Source of the DNA: an uncultured Coriobacteriaceae bacterium
GTDB lineage: Bacteria; Actinomycetota; Coriobacteriia; Coriobacteriales; UMGS124
Direction of reading: 5' to 3'
Assembly: GCA_900539345.1 (NCBI GenBank)
Contig: UQBS01000056.1
Location: forward strand, 1-19,302
DNA: 19,302 nt
Shown here: piece after piece, positions 7,277 to 15,587 of the stretch
Position numbering within the stretch: the first letter of the stretch is position 1
Layout: every line of letters begins with the position of its first letter
Made by a program: the position numbers and the translations under genes
Notes under the pieces: model-generated
What the model was told of the DNA's origin: nothing
What the model saw: the letters and a program-made list of their open reading frames with translations, nothing else
The model's database searches: none

Positions 7277-8611
7277 CTAGCCTGCCTTTCGGCTGCACAT
7301 AAGGCCGATGACCAGGCCGATGGCGGCGGGGACGACCCAGCCGAGGCCCAGCGTGTAGAAGGGCAGCCACCCGGCGATGAAGTCCACGACGGGCTGCATG
7401 CCGGCTAGACCGCTCGTCCTGATGAAGTCGGCGATGGCGGCGACCACGGTGAGGCCGATGGTCCAGCGGTATACGCCGGGCTTATCCTTGACCAGCTTGT
7501 GGCCCAGGCCCAGAAGGATCAGCACGATGGCCAGCGGATACAGGAAGTAGAGCACGGGGGCTGAAAGCGAGATGATCTGCGCGAGGCCGACGTTGGAGAT
7601 GACAAACGAGATGACCGTGAACGCGATGGCGTAGGCCTTGTAAGAAATCTTGAACGGCAGCATGTCGACGAAGGCCTCGGAGCACGAGGTCACAAGGCCG
7701 ATGGCGGTCTTGAGGCAGCACAGGGTGACGGTTGCGCCCAAAAGGACCTGACCGGGGCCGCCGAAGTAGTGGGCGGCGATGATCGCGAAGGCGTCGCCAC
7801 CGGTGAAGCCGGCCTCAGCCAGGCGGTCGGCGTACAGGCCGTAGCTCTGGGCACCCACAACGGCGATGGCGATGTAGATGAGGGCCATGCCCGTCATGGC
7901 GAAGGCGCCGGCGCGCACGGTGTTGGCGCCCACGGCGGCGGGGTCGGTCACGTCTTTGGAGCGGATGGACTGCACGACGATGATGCCGAATGCAAGCGAG
8001 GCGAGGGCGTCGAGCGTGTCATAGCCCTGCAGGAAGCCGGCAAAGAACGCGCCGTCGGCATAGGCACCCGAGACGGGGACGCTCGAGACGGCCTGGATGG
8101 GGTTGACGAGTGCTGTCACGAGAATGATGCCCAGCAGTACCAGGAAGAACGGGTTGAGGAACTTGCCCAGCACGTCCATGAGTTTGGTGGGCCTGAGCGA
8201 GAAGAACAGCACAAGAAGGAAAAACGCGAGCGAGAACAGCGCCTGGGGCAGCATTCCCTGGCCCGCGAACTGCGGCAGCGCAATGGAGAACGAGGTGGCT
8301 GCGCAGCGCGGAATGGCGAACAGGGGACCGATGGTGAGATAGAGCGCACAGGTGAAGAAGAAGGCGTAGCGCCTTGACACCTTGCTCGCCAGGTCGAAGA
8401 GGCCCTCGCTTCGCGAGACGCCGATGGCCACGATGCCCATGAGCGGCAGGCCCACGGCGCTCACAATCATGCCTGCCATGGCCGCGCCCAGGTCCTGTCC
8501 TGCGGCGGCGCCCAGAATCAGCGGGAAGATGAGGTTGCCTGCTCCGAAAAACAGGCCGAACAGCATGGACGCAAGCGTCACGAGCTCGGGTGCGGTCAAG
8601 TGGGTCTTCAT
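7277..8611 (-). CDS. brnQ: Branched-chain amino acid transport system II carrier protein
   Basis: 444 residues with about twelve hydrophobic segments. The N-terminal signature LFGLFFGAGNLIFPLILG (18-35) and IGPLFAIPRCAATSF are hallmarks of the LIVCS/BrnQ family, cation-coupled importers of leucine, isoleucine and valine in the cytoplasmic membrane. GAGGAG precedes the ATG by about seven bases and supports the start. Length and motif order are normal. It lies 72 bp downstream of the ABC exporter pair on the same strand and may be cotranscribed or use its own promoter; no clear terminator separates them. Its 3' end runs up to the sigma pseudogene fragment, and no clear terminator was seen for it. 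Confidence 0.95.
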   Translation of the reverse strand: MKTHLTAPELVTLASMLFGLFFGAGNLIFPLILGAAAGQDLGAAMAGMIVSAVGLPLMGIVAIGVSRSEGLFDLASKVSRRYAFFFTCALYLTIGPLFAIPRCAATSFSIALPQFAGQGMLPQALFSLAFFLLVLFFSLRPTKLMDVLGKFLNPFFLVLLGIILVTALVNPIQAVSSVPVSGAYADGAFFAGFLQGYDTLDALASLAFGIIVVQSIRSKDVTDPAAVGANTVRAGAFAMTGMALIYIAIAVVGAQSYGLYADRLAEAGFTGGDAFAIIAAHYFGGPGQVLLGATVTLCCLKTAIGLVTSCSEAFVDMLPFKISYKAYAIAFTVISFVISNVGLAQIISLSAPVLYFLYPLAIVLILLGLGHKLVKDKPGVYRWTIGLTVVAAIADFIRTSGLAGMQPVVDFIAGWLPFYTLGLGWVVPAAIGLVIGLMCSRKAG

Positions 8612-8683
8612 GCGGTGCTCCTCGAGAAGGATTGTTTAACCCTCTTATGGTAACGGTCGTGAAGCCGGAAACTGAAGACTCCC

Positions 8684-10333
8684 TTAAATCTGGACAATAC
8701 GTCCTTGACCAGACTGCTCGTAGAGACGGTGCGAGATGGAAAGCACGGCGCGGTTTTGGCTGGCATGGCGCAGCGCCTCCATGACCTGCTGCTCGGTGCC
8801 GGAGTCGAGGTTGGCGGTGATCTCGTCGAGAAGCAGCAGCTTTGGATTGGCCGCCACGGCGCGTGCGATGGAGAGCAGCTGCGTCTGTCCCTGGGAGAGG
8901 AGTCCCTCGGCATAGGGCGTGCCATAGCCTTGGGGCAGGGTCTCAAGCGCGGCTCCGATACCTGCGAGCTGCGCCGCCTGCGTCATCTCCTCGCGCGAGA
9001 TGCTCGGGTCGCCCAGCGTGATTTGGTCGGCGACCGTGCCGGGCACGGCCCTGAACGCCTGGTCGACATGGCCCACGAATCGCCTGCGTGCTTGCGGGGC
9101 CAGTTGCGCCGCGTCGACTCCCCACACATGCACCTCGCCCGCCCAGGGTTCGTAGTCGCCCAGGATGAGCTTGAAAATCGTGCTCTTGCCCGCGCCCGTC
9201 CTGCCTGCCAGCGTCACCATTTCGCCGGGCGCGACCTTTAGCGAGAAGTCCTTGAGAACGGCCCGTCCGTCTTCATAGCCGAAGTCCACGCCTGCGAGCT
9301 CCACAGCCAGGGGTGCATCTGCTTGCGGCGTCTTGTCGGTCTCAGCGCGCTCCTCCTCGGCGAGGAAGGTCTTCACGCGCTTCACGCCGGCGATGGCCTG
9401 CTGGATGCTCTCGATTTCCATGCCGATGGCGCCTAGTGGCTCGAACACCTTGCCCACATAGGCGACCACTGCGGCCGCCGTGCCCACCGACATCCCGAAG
9501 AACTCCTGCACGCCGCCGCCCAGGCTCGCCAGGACCATCACGGCGGCGATGACGAGCGAGCCGCAGGTGACCACGATGGGCGAGTACACCGAGTCGTACA
9601 GGTTCACGCGCTCCATGCTCGCGAAGCAGTCGCGCACGCACGTGTCGTAGCGCTCCTCCATGAAGCGCTCCCGGCCCAGGTTGCGCACGGTGCGCATCAC
9701 GCGCACGGTCTCGGGCACCTGAGCGTTCATGTTGGCCACGGCCTGGCGGTTGGCGAGTTGGGCGGTGAGCATGCGGCGCTGGAACGCGCGCGTGAGCAGG
9801 AACAAGAACGGCGTCACTACCAGCAGCAACACGCCTAGGCCGATGCTGCGTGTGAAGATGACCGCGATGATGCCCACGACCTTGCAGACGTCGATCGCCA
9901 TGCTCACGATGCCCTCGTCAAAGAGCGCGCGCACCGTGTCCACGTCGTTGACGAAGAGGGAGCTGACGGCACCGCCCGTGTGGCGCGTGAAATACCCGGC
10001 GGGCAGGCGGTCGAGTTTGCGCGCCATGGCGCTGCGCAGGCCGTGTGTCACTTTTTGGCCGGCGACCGTGACCGAGGCTGACTTGAGCGCGTCCATCGCG
10101 CTCGACCCTGCGACGGCGCCGAAGTAGAGCAGCGCCACGGCCAGCGAGATCTCCTGGCCTGCGGTGAGGCCGTTCACGATGCCCTCCAAGACGAGGGGCG
10201 GCACCAGGGTGAGCAGGATGTCGGCTGCGATGACGACCACGAGTGCGGCCGTGAGCAGCTTGTTTGAGCGCGCGACACCCGCGAGGATGCCGCGCAGGGT
10301 GTTCTTGGCGCAGGGGCGGTTAGCGTTCGTCAT
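8684..10333 (-). CDS. ABC exporter half-transporter, catalytically canonical subunit
   Basis: 549 residues: a six-helix type I exporter membrane domain (about 20-310) fused to a nucleotide-binding domain. Visible motifs are Walker A GRTGAGKST (377-385), Q-loop near 424, signature LSQGQ (479-483), Walker B LLLLDE with catalytic Glu504, and switch His535. The signature departs from LSGGQ. The start overlaps the preceding half-transporter by 14 bp and has an excellent GGAGGTGA site. With that gene it forms a heterodimeric exporter. In such pairs (for example TM287/288) the subunit with the canonical Glu carries the altered signature that completes the degenerate site, as seen here. The substrate is unknown; drug or lipid export is usual for the family. 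Confidence 0.93.
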   Translation of the reverse strand: MTNANRPCAKNTLRGILAGVARSNKLLTAALVVVIAADILLTLVPPLVLEGIVNGLTAGQEISLAVALLYFGAVAGSSAMDALKSASVTVAGQKVTHGLRSAMARKLDRLPAGYFTRHTGGAVSSLFVNDVDTVRALFDEGIVSMAIDVCKVVGIIAVIFTRSIGLGVLLLVVTPFLFLLTRAFQRRMLTAQLANRQAVANMNAQVPETVRVMRTVRNLGRERFMEERYDTCVRDCFASMERVNLYDSVYSPIVVTCGSLVIAAVMVLASLGGGVQEFFGMSVGTAAAVVAYVGKVFEPLGAIGMEIESIQQAIAGVKRVKTFLAEEERAETDKTPQADAPLAVELAGVDFGYEDGRAVLKDFSLKVAPGEMVTLAGRTGAGKSTIFKLILGDYEPWAGEVHVWGVDAAQLAPQARRRFVGHVDQAFRAVPGTVADQITLGDPSISREEMTQAAQLAGIGAALETLPQGYGTPYAEGLLSQGQTQLLSIARAVAANPKLLLLDEITANLDSGTEQQVMEALRHASQNRAVLSISHRLYEQSGQGRIVQI

Positions 10334-12068
10334 CGCAGGTCACCTCCCCGGCCTGCTTCGTGTAGAAGGCGCGGTATGCGGGGCAGTCTTGCATGAGTCC
10401 TGCGTGTGTTGAGGTGAGCGCCTGGCCGTCTTCGACCCAAACGACCTGGTCAAGCTCGGGGAAAAGGGTCAGGCGATGCGAGATGAGCACCACGACGCTG
10501 TCTGTCGTCCGTTCGCGCAGCCCTGCCATAATTGCCCGCTCGGTTGCCTTGTCCACGGCGGAGAAGGGGTCGTCGAGCACGTAGAGGGGTCGCTTGCGGG
10601 CAAGCGTGCGCGCAAGGGCAAGGCGTGCCTGCTGGCCGCCGGACAGGCGCACCCCGCCTGCGCCCACAAGCGTGTCTGCGCCCTGCGGCATCGCGGCCAC
10701 CTCCTCGTCAAGCTGTACCAGGCGCAATGCGGCCTGTGCGTCCAGGCTCTCGCCTAGGCAGACGTTGGCCTGCACGGTGTCGCTCAGAAGCTCGGGGTCG
10801 TGGCCCAGGTATCCTACCGACTGGCTCAGTTCGTAGGCGAACATTGCGTCCAGCTCGGCCTCACCCAGGCAAATGCTGCCCTCGTAGGGCTGCTCGCACA
10901 GGAACATCTTGCCAAGCGTGGACTTGCCGCCCGCGATCGGCCCCGTGACGCCCACGATTTGCCCGGGTGCCGCATTGAGGCTCACGCCGTGCAGGGCAAA
11001 CGCGCCCTCGCCGGCGTAGGCAAGTCCGGCGTCGCGCAGATGGAGCTCGCAGGGCGCATGCAGGTCGAGCGTGGTCGTCTCATCCCACTCAATACGCGGC
11101 TTAAGCAGGGGTTTGATGCGCGCCCAAGAGACCTGGGCCTTCTGCACGGCGTTGAAGAGCTTGGCGCAGTGCGACGCCTTGGTCGCGAAGCGCGCGAAGC
11201 ACGAGAGGAACGCCGTGAACGAGGCGATGTCCCATGTGGTCCAGCCCGTGCCAGCCACGTTGCGTGCGCCCAGCCACACGATGAGGACGCACCCCGCCAT
11301 GGAGACGGCCTTGTACACGGGCATCATAACGTTTTCCCAGATGCCGGCCTGGGTGGCGCAGCGCTCGTAGTCGTCGAGGCGCTCCTCGTAGCCCTGCGCG
11401 CGCATGCCCGAAAGCCCGTATCGGCGGTACAGCAGGGCATTCTCTACCTGGTCGATCGTGGCGTCACTCAATTTGCCTGCGCTTGCCTTGGAGAGCTGGT
11501 TTGCCTGATACACGCGCGTTTTGAGCCGGCCTGCCAGCCAGTAGGCCGGCGGGGTGAAGAGACAGCTGAGCAGCGCGAGCCTCCAGTCGAGCGTGAGGAG
11601 CAAGCACAGGTAGGCCACCATGGCGACACCCGTGTCGAAGACCTCCGTCGTGACCTTGCGCATGCCCTCCACCGTGGCGTCCACGTCTGAGACGGCCTTG
11701 GTCATGAGGGCGCCGGCGCTTGCGCCCACAAGGTCGGCGCGCGGGGTGTGGACGATGTTGTTGTAGAGCGTGCCGCGCATGGAGCGTGCCGTGTCGTTGG
11801 CAAAGCGCCGCACGTAGAAGCGTTTCACGGCGCGCATGCCTTGTACCAGGGCGATTACGGCAAGGTAGATCGCCGCCAGGGCCAGCATGCCCTGAAGCGT
11901 GCCTGTGCCCTGCACTATGTCGAGCAGGTGCTGGACCATCTGCCCCTCGAGGTAGGGGCCCAGCGCAAGGCCCGCGTTGTACACAACGCCGCTCACGGCA
12001 ACGATTGCGATGGTGGGGGCGCTGCGCCTGAAGTAGGTCGCGACGCGGTCGGGTGGGTAGGCTCTCAT
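10320..12068 (-). CDS. ABC exporter half-transporter, degenerate-site subunit
   Basis: 582 residues from the ATG at 12068, which has a weak GAGAG site; an ATG at 12080 is an alternative. A start at 12266 is excluded because promoter elements lie in between. A membrane domain (about 15-320) precedes the nucleotide-binding domain. Motifs are Walker A GPIAGGKST (376-384), signature LSGGQ (475-479), Walker B LYVLDDP in which Asp500 replaces the catalytic Glu, and switch His531. The Q-loop Gln appears replaced by His423 (YLGHDP). Two altered catalytic positions mark it as the degenerate partner of a heterodimeric exporter with the gene at 8684-10333. A palindrome and promoter lie directly upstream. 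Confidence 0.92.
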   Translation of the reverse strand: MRAYPPDRVATYFRRSAPTIAIVAVSGVVYNAGLALGPYLEGQMVQHLLDIVQGTGTLQGMLALAAIYLAVIALVQGMRAVKRFYVRRFANDTARSMRGTLYNNIVHTPRADLVGASAGALMTKAVSDVDATVEGMRKVTTEVFDTGVAMVAYLCLLLTLDWRLALLSCLFTPPAYWLAGRLKTRVYQANQLSKASAGKLSDATIDQVENALLYRRYGLSGMRAQGYEERLDDYERCATQAGIWENVMMPVYKAVSMAGCVLIVWLGARNVAGTGWTTWDIASFTAFLSCFARFATKASHCAKLFNAVQKAQVSWARIKPLLKPRIEWDETTTLDLHAPCELHLRDAGLAYAGEGAFALHGVSLNAAPGQIVGVTGPIAGGKSTLGKMFLCEQPYEGSICLGEAELDAMFAYELSQSVGYLGHDPELLSDTVQANVCLGESLDAQAALRLVQLDEEVAAMPQGADTLVGAGGVRLSGGQQARLALARTLARKRPLYVLDDPFSAVDKATERAIMAGLRERTTDSVVVLISHRLTLFPELDQVVWVEDGQALTSTHAGLMQDCPAYRAFYTKQAGEVTCDDER

Positions 12069-12100
12069 TGCTTCTCTCATCTTGGTGTGCCGAGCAACCC

Positions 12101-12129
12101 ATTGTATCGCGGCGATAACCATTTGTCGG
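12101..12129 (-). promoter_or_regulatory. Promoter of the ABC exporter pair
   Basis: On the minus strand, CCGACA (12129-12124) and TACAAT (12106-12101) are separated by 17 bp, a good sigma-70-type arrangement. It gives a short leader of roughly 15-25 nt before the ATG at 12080 or 12068. Confidence 0.55.
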
Positions 12130-12134
12130 GTGGC

Positions 12135-12154
12135 TCGGTTGCATATGCAACCGA
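12135..12154. promoter_or_regulatory. 20-bp perfect palindrome, likely regulator binding site
   Basis: TCGGTTGCATATGCAACCGA is fully self-complementary. It sits five bp upstream of the predicted -35 of the exporter operon. The core TTGCATATGCAA resembles MarR-family sites in style. No regulator gene lies adjacent in this window. Confidence 0.65.
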
Positions 12155-12157
12155 CAT

Positions 12158-12420
12158 ATGGGCGGCGCTCTGCCACGATTGCCTGGCTTTGAGAGAGCCT
12201 ATTGGGAGGGCATGTGGATTCATCCGAAGAAGTGGTCGAGCAAAACAGCCCGGCCGTACGTACCACAGCGTCAGGCCAGCGTAACGTGCCGGCGTGCGTA
12301 CGCGCACACGAAGTTGGCCCTGGCCATCATCAGCGTCATCGGCGTCGTTACGATACTCGGGTCGTTGTGTTAGGGGAGCTGTGCAACCAGCATGAGATCA
12401 GCTTCAGGGAGAACAAGTAA
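12158..12420 (+). other. Possible remnant of a small membrane-protein gene
   Basis: In a 446-bp stretch without a clear gene, one frame ends with a hydrophobic helix-like segment KLALAIISVIGVVTILGSL before a stop at 12373. A second frame then gives ELCNQHEISFRENK up to a stop at 12420. Together they could be the frameshifted 3' end of a small membrane protein, but no convincing start or Shine-Dalgarno exists and no family is recognised. Confidence 0.25.
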
Positions 12421-12441
12421 GTCCTAAAGAACAAAAGAACG

Positions 12442-12476
12442 ACGTGCGGGGCCTGCGGCCAGCGGGTCCCGCACGT
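12442..12476. terminator. 9-bp hairpin in the leader of the MoeA-like operon
   Basis: ACGTGCGGG (12442-12450) pairs with CCCGCACGT (12468-12476). The plus-strand 3' side has no T-run, while the minus-strand side reads CGTTCTTTTGTT. It may be a terminator for minus-strand transcripts, the 3' end of the upstream remnant, or an mRNA leader structure. A second small stem GTGGCC/GGCCAC follows near 12496-12510. Confidence 0.35.
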
Positions 12477-12526
12477 GCTATGTGTACGCACGGGTGTGGC
12501 CGGGGGCCACTGTTTGGAGGACATGC

Positions 12527-13798
12527 ATGAGGGATCATTCTAAGCACATCGAGCTTGACCGCGAAGATGCGGTGGCGGCCATTCTCGCCGCCTGCGATTT
12601 CCATCCGGCGCACGAGACCGTGCCGGTGGACGAGGCGTTTGGGCGCACGCTCGCCGTGGACACCCTCGCACAAGTGACGCTGCCCAACTGCCTGACCTGC
12701 AACATGGACTCGGTGGCGCTTCGTTGGAGCGACTTCGAGGGGCTCGAGCCCGGCGAGGTGCCCGACATCTCCGGCTGGACCCGCGGCGTGGAGTGGCAGT
12801 TCGCAAACACGGGCGTCGGCATGCCCGAGGGCTTCGACACGGCCGTGTGCATCGAGAACGCCCAGGTAAGCGACGATAACCAGACGCTTGAGGCCATCCT
12901 GCACGCACCGAGCGCCCGCTATGCCGGCACCTCTCCTGCGGGCAGCCGCATGCACGAAGGCGACGTTATCGTGGGTGCGGGCACTCTTGTGACGCCCGCC
13001 GTGGCGGCAGCGCTGGCAGGCGCCGGCCTTACCGAGTGCGAGGTCCTCGCGAAGCCCAAGGTTGTGTTCATCCCCACGGGCAACGAGCTTGTGGCTCCTG
13101 GCGAGAAGCTCGGCCGTGGCAAGAACATCGAGTCGAACAGCCTGGTCATCAAGGGTAAGGCCATGGCTTGGGGCGGCGAGTGCAAGGTGTACCCCATCGT
13201 GCCCGACAAGCCCGACATGATTGAGGACGCCATCCACCGTGCCTGCGCCGAGGCCGACATCGTCGTGCTCAACGCCGGCTCCTCCAAGGGCTCCGACGAC
13301 TGGGCGATGGAGATCCTCGACAAGATCGGCCGCGTGATTAACCATGAGGTTTCCCACGGCCCGGGCCATCACTCCAGCTACGCCGTGGTGGACAACACGC
13401 CCATCGTGGGCATCAGCGGCCCCGCCCTGGGCGCGACGTTCACGACCGACTTCTATCTGAAGCCCGTCATCGACCTGTGGTACGGCAGGCCCACGACGCC
13501 GCAGCACGTGACCGCGCGCCTGGCGGCCCCGTTCGCCGACCTGTTCTCGGCTCCCAAGGAGAAGGACAAGCGCGCCGGCGAGCTGCGTCCCGCCTTTGAG
13601 CGCACCACGCCGTTCCACTCCATCAGGCACATCGTGCTGACGCAGGCGCAGGACGGCATCATCGAGGCCACGCCGCTCAAGTTCAAGCCCGGCGTGGTTC
13701 AGGCCGAGACGGCCGCTGGCTATTATCCGCTTGCAAACGGGTGCGGTCACGTGCCGCCGCAGGTGGGGGACATGATCGAGATCGAGCTGAGGGGATAA
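12527..13798 (+). CDS. Divergent MoeA-like molybdopterin-binding protein
   Basis: 423 residues; GGAGG six bases before the ATG at 12527 fixes the start. All MoeA domains can be traced: the N-terminal LPNCLTCNMDSVALRWSDF region (52-70), ANTGVGMPEGFDTAV (93-107), the mid MoCF domain with PTGNELV (183-189) and IESNS, then VLNAGSSKGSDDW (247-259), HGPGHHSSY and GISGPALG, and a C-terminal beta domain. MoeA (molybdopterin molybdotransferase) inserts molybdate into adenylylated molybdopterin. Several family motifs are changed: AMDG to NMDS, SGGVSxG to NAGSSKG, KPGKP to GPGHH, LPGNP to ISGPA. It may act on a related cofactor or metal rather than be the housekeeping MoeA. It starts a three-gene operon with a methyltransferase and a DUF364 protein. 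Confidence 0.85.
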   Translation: MRDHSKHIELDREDAVAAILAACDFHPAHETVPVDEAFGRTLAVDTLAQVTLPNCLTCNMDSVALRWSDFEGLEPGEVPDISGWTRGVEWQFANTGVGMPEGFDTAVCIENAQVSDDNQTLEAILHAPSARYAGTSPAGSRMHEGDVIVGAGTLVTPAVAAALAGAGLTECEVLAKPKVVFIPTGNELVAPGEKLGRGKNIESNSLVIKGKAMAWGGECKVYPIVPDKPDMIEDAIHRACAEADIVVLNAGSSKGSDDWAMEILDKIGRVINHEVSHGPGHHSSYAVVDNTPIVGISGPALGATFTTDFYLKPVIDLWYGRPTTPQHVTARLAAPFADLFSAPKEKDKRAGELRPAFERTTPFHSIRHIVLTQAQDGIIEATPLKFKPGVVQAETAAGYYPLANGCGHVPPQVGDMIEIELRG

Positions 13799-13801
13799 AA
13801 C

Positions 13802-14623
13802 ATGCAGGCAGAAAGCGGACTTGACTGGAACGAGCTCTGGAAGCAGCGCGCCAAGTGCGAGGAGGGCCTTGAGAACGAGGCCTACTGGGACAAGCGCTCC
13901 CAGAACTTCACGGCAACGTGCTCTCGCAGCGGCTATGCCAACGACTTTCTCGGCCGCGCCGGCGTGCGCCCCGGTGAGACGGTCATCGACATGGGCTGTG
14001 GCACGGGCTCGCTTGCGCTGCCCCTCGCCAACGAGGGCGTCAACGTTGTGGCGTGCGACCTTTCGAGCGGCATGCTCGGCAAGCTTCGCGAGCAGGCAGA
14101 GGCCGATCGCGTCATCGACAACCTCGACATCCGCAAGGTGAGCTGGCTCGACTCCTGGGAAGACCTGCCCGTGGCCGACGTCTTCTTCGCTTCCCGCTCG
14201 CTGTTTTCGCGCGACCTGCGCGAGACGCTGCTCAAGATGGAAGCCCACACGCGCCGTCGCGTGTGCATCGCCGTCTCCACGAGCTTCTCGCCTGGTCACG
14301 ACCATGAGATGCTCAAGGCCATCGGCCGCCCCGAGCCCAAACTGTCCGAGGCCACCTACATCGTGAACCTCCTGCTCGAGATGGGCCGTCTGCCCGAGCT
14401 GTCCTACATCCTGCACAACAGGCCCGTCTTCGGCGAGACCATCGAAGAGGTGCGCGCGAATTACGAGCGCGAGGACGGCCCCTTCACGCCCGAGGAGGAG
14501 GCCCTGCTCGACGCCCACATCGCCAAGCACTACAGCATGGGCGCCGACGATGAGGGCAACCCCGTTGTGCTGCGCGACTACCGCCACCGCAACGAGTGGA
14601 CGTTCATTTCCTGGAACCTGTAA
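13802..14623 (+). CDS. Class I SAM-dependent methyltransferase
   Basis: 273 residues, starting three bases after the MoeA-like stop with AGGGGAT upstream. Motif I VIDMGCGTGSLAL (61-73) and the acidic end of strand 2 (ACDLSSGM, Asp86) define a Rossmann-fold S-adenosylmethionine methyltransferase. The N-terminus includes WDKRSQNF, a common lead-in of this group. The C-terminal half (about 150-273), with LLLEMGRLPELSYILHNRPVFG and a terminal RNEWTFISWNL, probably forms the substrate pocket; substrate unknown. The tight position between a MoeA-like gene and a DUF364 gene suggests a small-molecule or cofactor substrate. Protein, RNA or metabolite methylation cannot be told apart by sequence alone. 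Confidence 0.88.
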   Translation: MQAESGLDWNELWKQRAKCEEGLENEAYWDKRSQNFTATCSRSGYANDFLGRAGVRPGETVIDMGCGTGSLALPLANEGVNVVACDLSSGMLGKLREQAEADRVIDNLDIRKVSWLDSWEDLPVADVFFASRSLFSRDLRETLLKMEAHTRRRVCIAVSTSFSPGHDHEMLKAIGRPEPKLSEATYIVNLLLEMGRLPELSYILHNRPVFGETIEEVRANYEREDGPFTPEEEALLDAHIAKHYSMGADDEGNPVVLRDYRHRNEWTFISWNL

Positions 14624-14644
14624 CGAGCGATTTGGAGACTTGCG

Positions 14645-15460
14645 ATGATTGACGTCAATTCACCCAACCGCTGGTACCTCTACGACGCCCTCATCGAGGG
14701 TGTGCCCCAGGATGTGCTGGTGACGCGCTCGTGTCTGGGTGCCAACTGGTCCTACGTTGAGGCCGAGTGCGGTATGGGCGTCGCCATGACGTGCTCGGGC
14801 GGCGGTCGCGCCATCGACAAGGCCCCGCTTGTGGGTCGCTCCCTGCGCGAGGTTGCGGCGCTGTCCAAGTCGTGGAACTTCGCCGAAGCGACGCTGGGCG
14901 TGGCGGCCCTTAACGCCTGGTACTCGCGCCGCGAGCTTATTGAGCCCTACGGTGCGGTGTTCGACGACATGGGCGAGCTGCCCGAGAGTATGGAGCGCCG
15001 CGCCGACGCCTTCGCCATGTATGCCGAGGAGATGCCCGGCAAGCGCGTCACCGTGGTGGGCCACTTCCCCCATGTGGAACGCATCGCCAAGGCCCGCGGT
15101 GGCATTCTCACCGTACTCGAGCGCAACTGCACCGACGACCTCGACACGCCCGATCCCGCGTGCGAGTACATAATTCCCGAGCAGGACTACCTGTTCATGA
15201 CGGGTGTCACGTTCACAAACAAGACCATGACGCGCCTGCTTGAGCTGGCACGCATGGGCAACAAGCCCCACACGGTGCTCGTCGGCCCCAGCGTGGTGCC
15301 CGCGCCCCTCTTCTTCGACCTGGGCGTGGAGTGCCTGGCCGGCAGCGTCGTGGTCGACCCCGAGGGCGTGCGCGCCCTCGTCGAGCGCGGCTCAGGCCAG
15401 CTCTTCGGCACCGCGCTGCTCATGTTCGACTGCTTCTCCCCCGCCAGCGCCCGCAGGTAG
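14645..15460 (+). CDS. DUF4213/DUF364 protein, putative heavy-metal chelation domain
   Basis: 271 residues, GGAG eight bases before the ATG. Residues 8-95 match DUF4213 (enolase-N-like, with GVAMTC and the G-R-S-L-R-E-V-A segment). Residues 132-255 match DUF364: RVTVVGHFPHVERIA (134-148), ILTVLERN, EYIIPEQDYLFMTGVTFTNKTM (174-195) and VLVGPSVVPAPLFFDLGVECLAGSVV (211-236). The family has a Rossmann-like domain and is suspected, not proven, to bind metals; members often sit near molybdate or other metal genes. As the last gene of the MoeA-like/methyltransferase operon it may handle the metal or an intermediate. The catalytic role is unknown. Confidence 0.88.
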   Translation: MIDVNSPNRWYLYDALIEGVPQDVLVTRSCLGANWSYVEAECGMGVAMTCSGGGRAIDKAPLVGRSLREVAALSKSWNFAEATLGVAALNAWYSRRELIEPYGAVFDDMGELPESMERRADAFAMYAEEMPGKRVTVVGHFPHVERIAKARGGILTVLERNCTDDLDTPDPACEYIIPEQDYLFMTGVTFTNKTMTRLLELARMGNKPHTVLVGPSVVPAPLFFDLGVECLAGSVVVDPEGVRALVERGSGQLFGTALLMFDCFSPASARR

Positions 15461-15475
15461 GGGAGCGAGGGGAGA

Positions 15476-15514
15476 GGGCCTGTCTGCCAGGGATTGGTGG
15501 GCGGGCCCGCTTTT
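15476..15514 (+). terminator. Terminator of the MoeA-like operon
   Basis: As RNA, GGGCCUGUCUGCC (15476-15488) pairs with GGUGGGCGGGCCC (15496-15508) over 13 positions, including four G-U pairs. The loop is 7 nt and GCTTTTGTT follows. Confidence 0.6.
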
Positions 15515-15525
15515 GTTGCGCGGGA

Positions 15526-15575
15526 TTTTGATTTTTAGACACGAAAATACTATGATTGGTGTCTAAAAATCAAAA
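15526..15575. promoter_or_regulatory. Operator/promoter of the AbiE module: 17-bp perfect inverted repeat
   Basis: TTTTGATTTTTAGACAC (15526-15542) is exactly reversed at 15559-15575 with a 16-bp spacer that contains a -10-like TACTAT. The right arm abuts the AAAGGAGG ribosome site. AbiEi antitoxins are known to repress their own operon by binding inverted repeats at the promoter, so this is the likely target of the next gene's product. Confidence 0.8.
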
Positions 15576-15587
15576 AAGGAGGGCAGC

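Noticed and set aside
12069..12266. N-terminal extension of the ABC subunit up to an ATG at 12266
   Set aside because: The extension would cover the palindrome and the -35/-10 elements and has no family similarity. The membrane domain begins just after 12068.
12374..12526. Molybdenum-cofactor riboswitch ahead of the MoeA-like gene
   Set aside because: Only two simple stems are present. The multi-stem Moco RNA architecture could not be recognised in the short leader.
12404..14587. Very long minus-strand open frame opposite the MoeA-like and methyltransferase genes
   Set aside because: It is an antisense shadow produced by high-GC codon use. The plus-strand frames carry clear family motifs and ribosome sites; the antisense has none.
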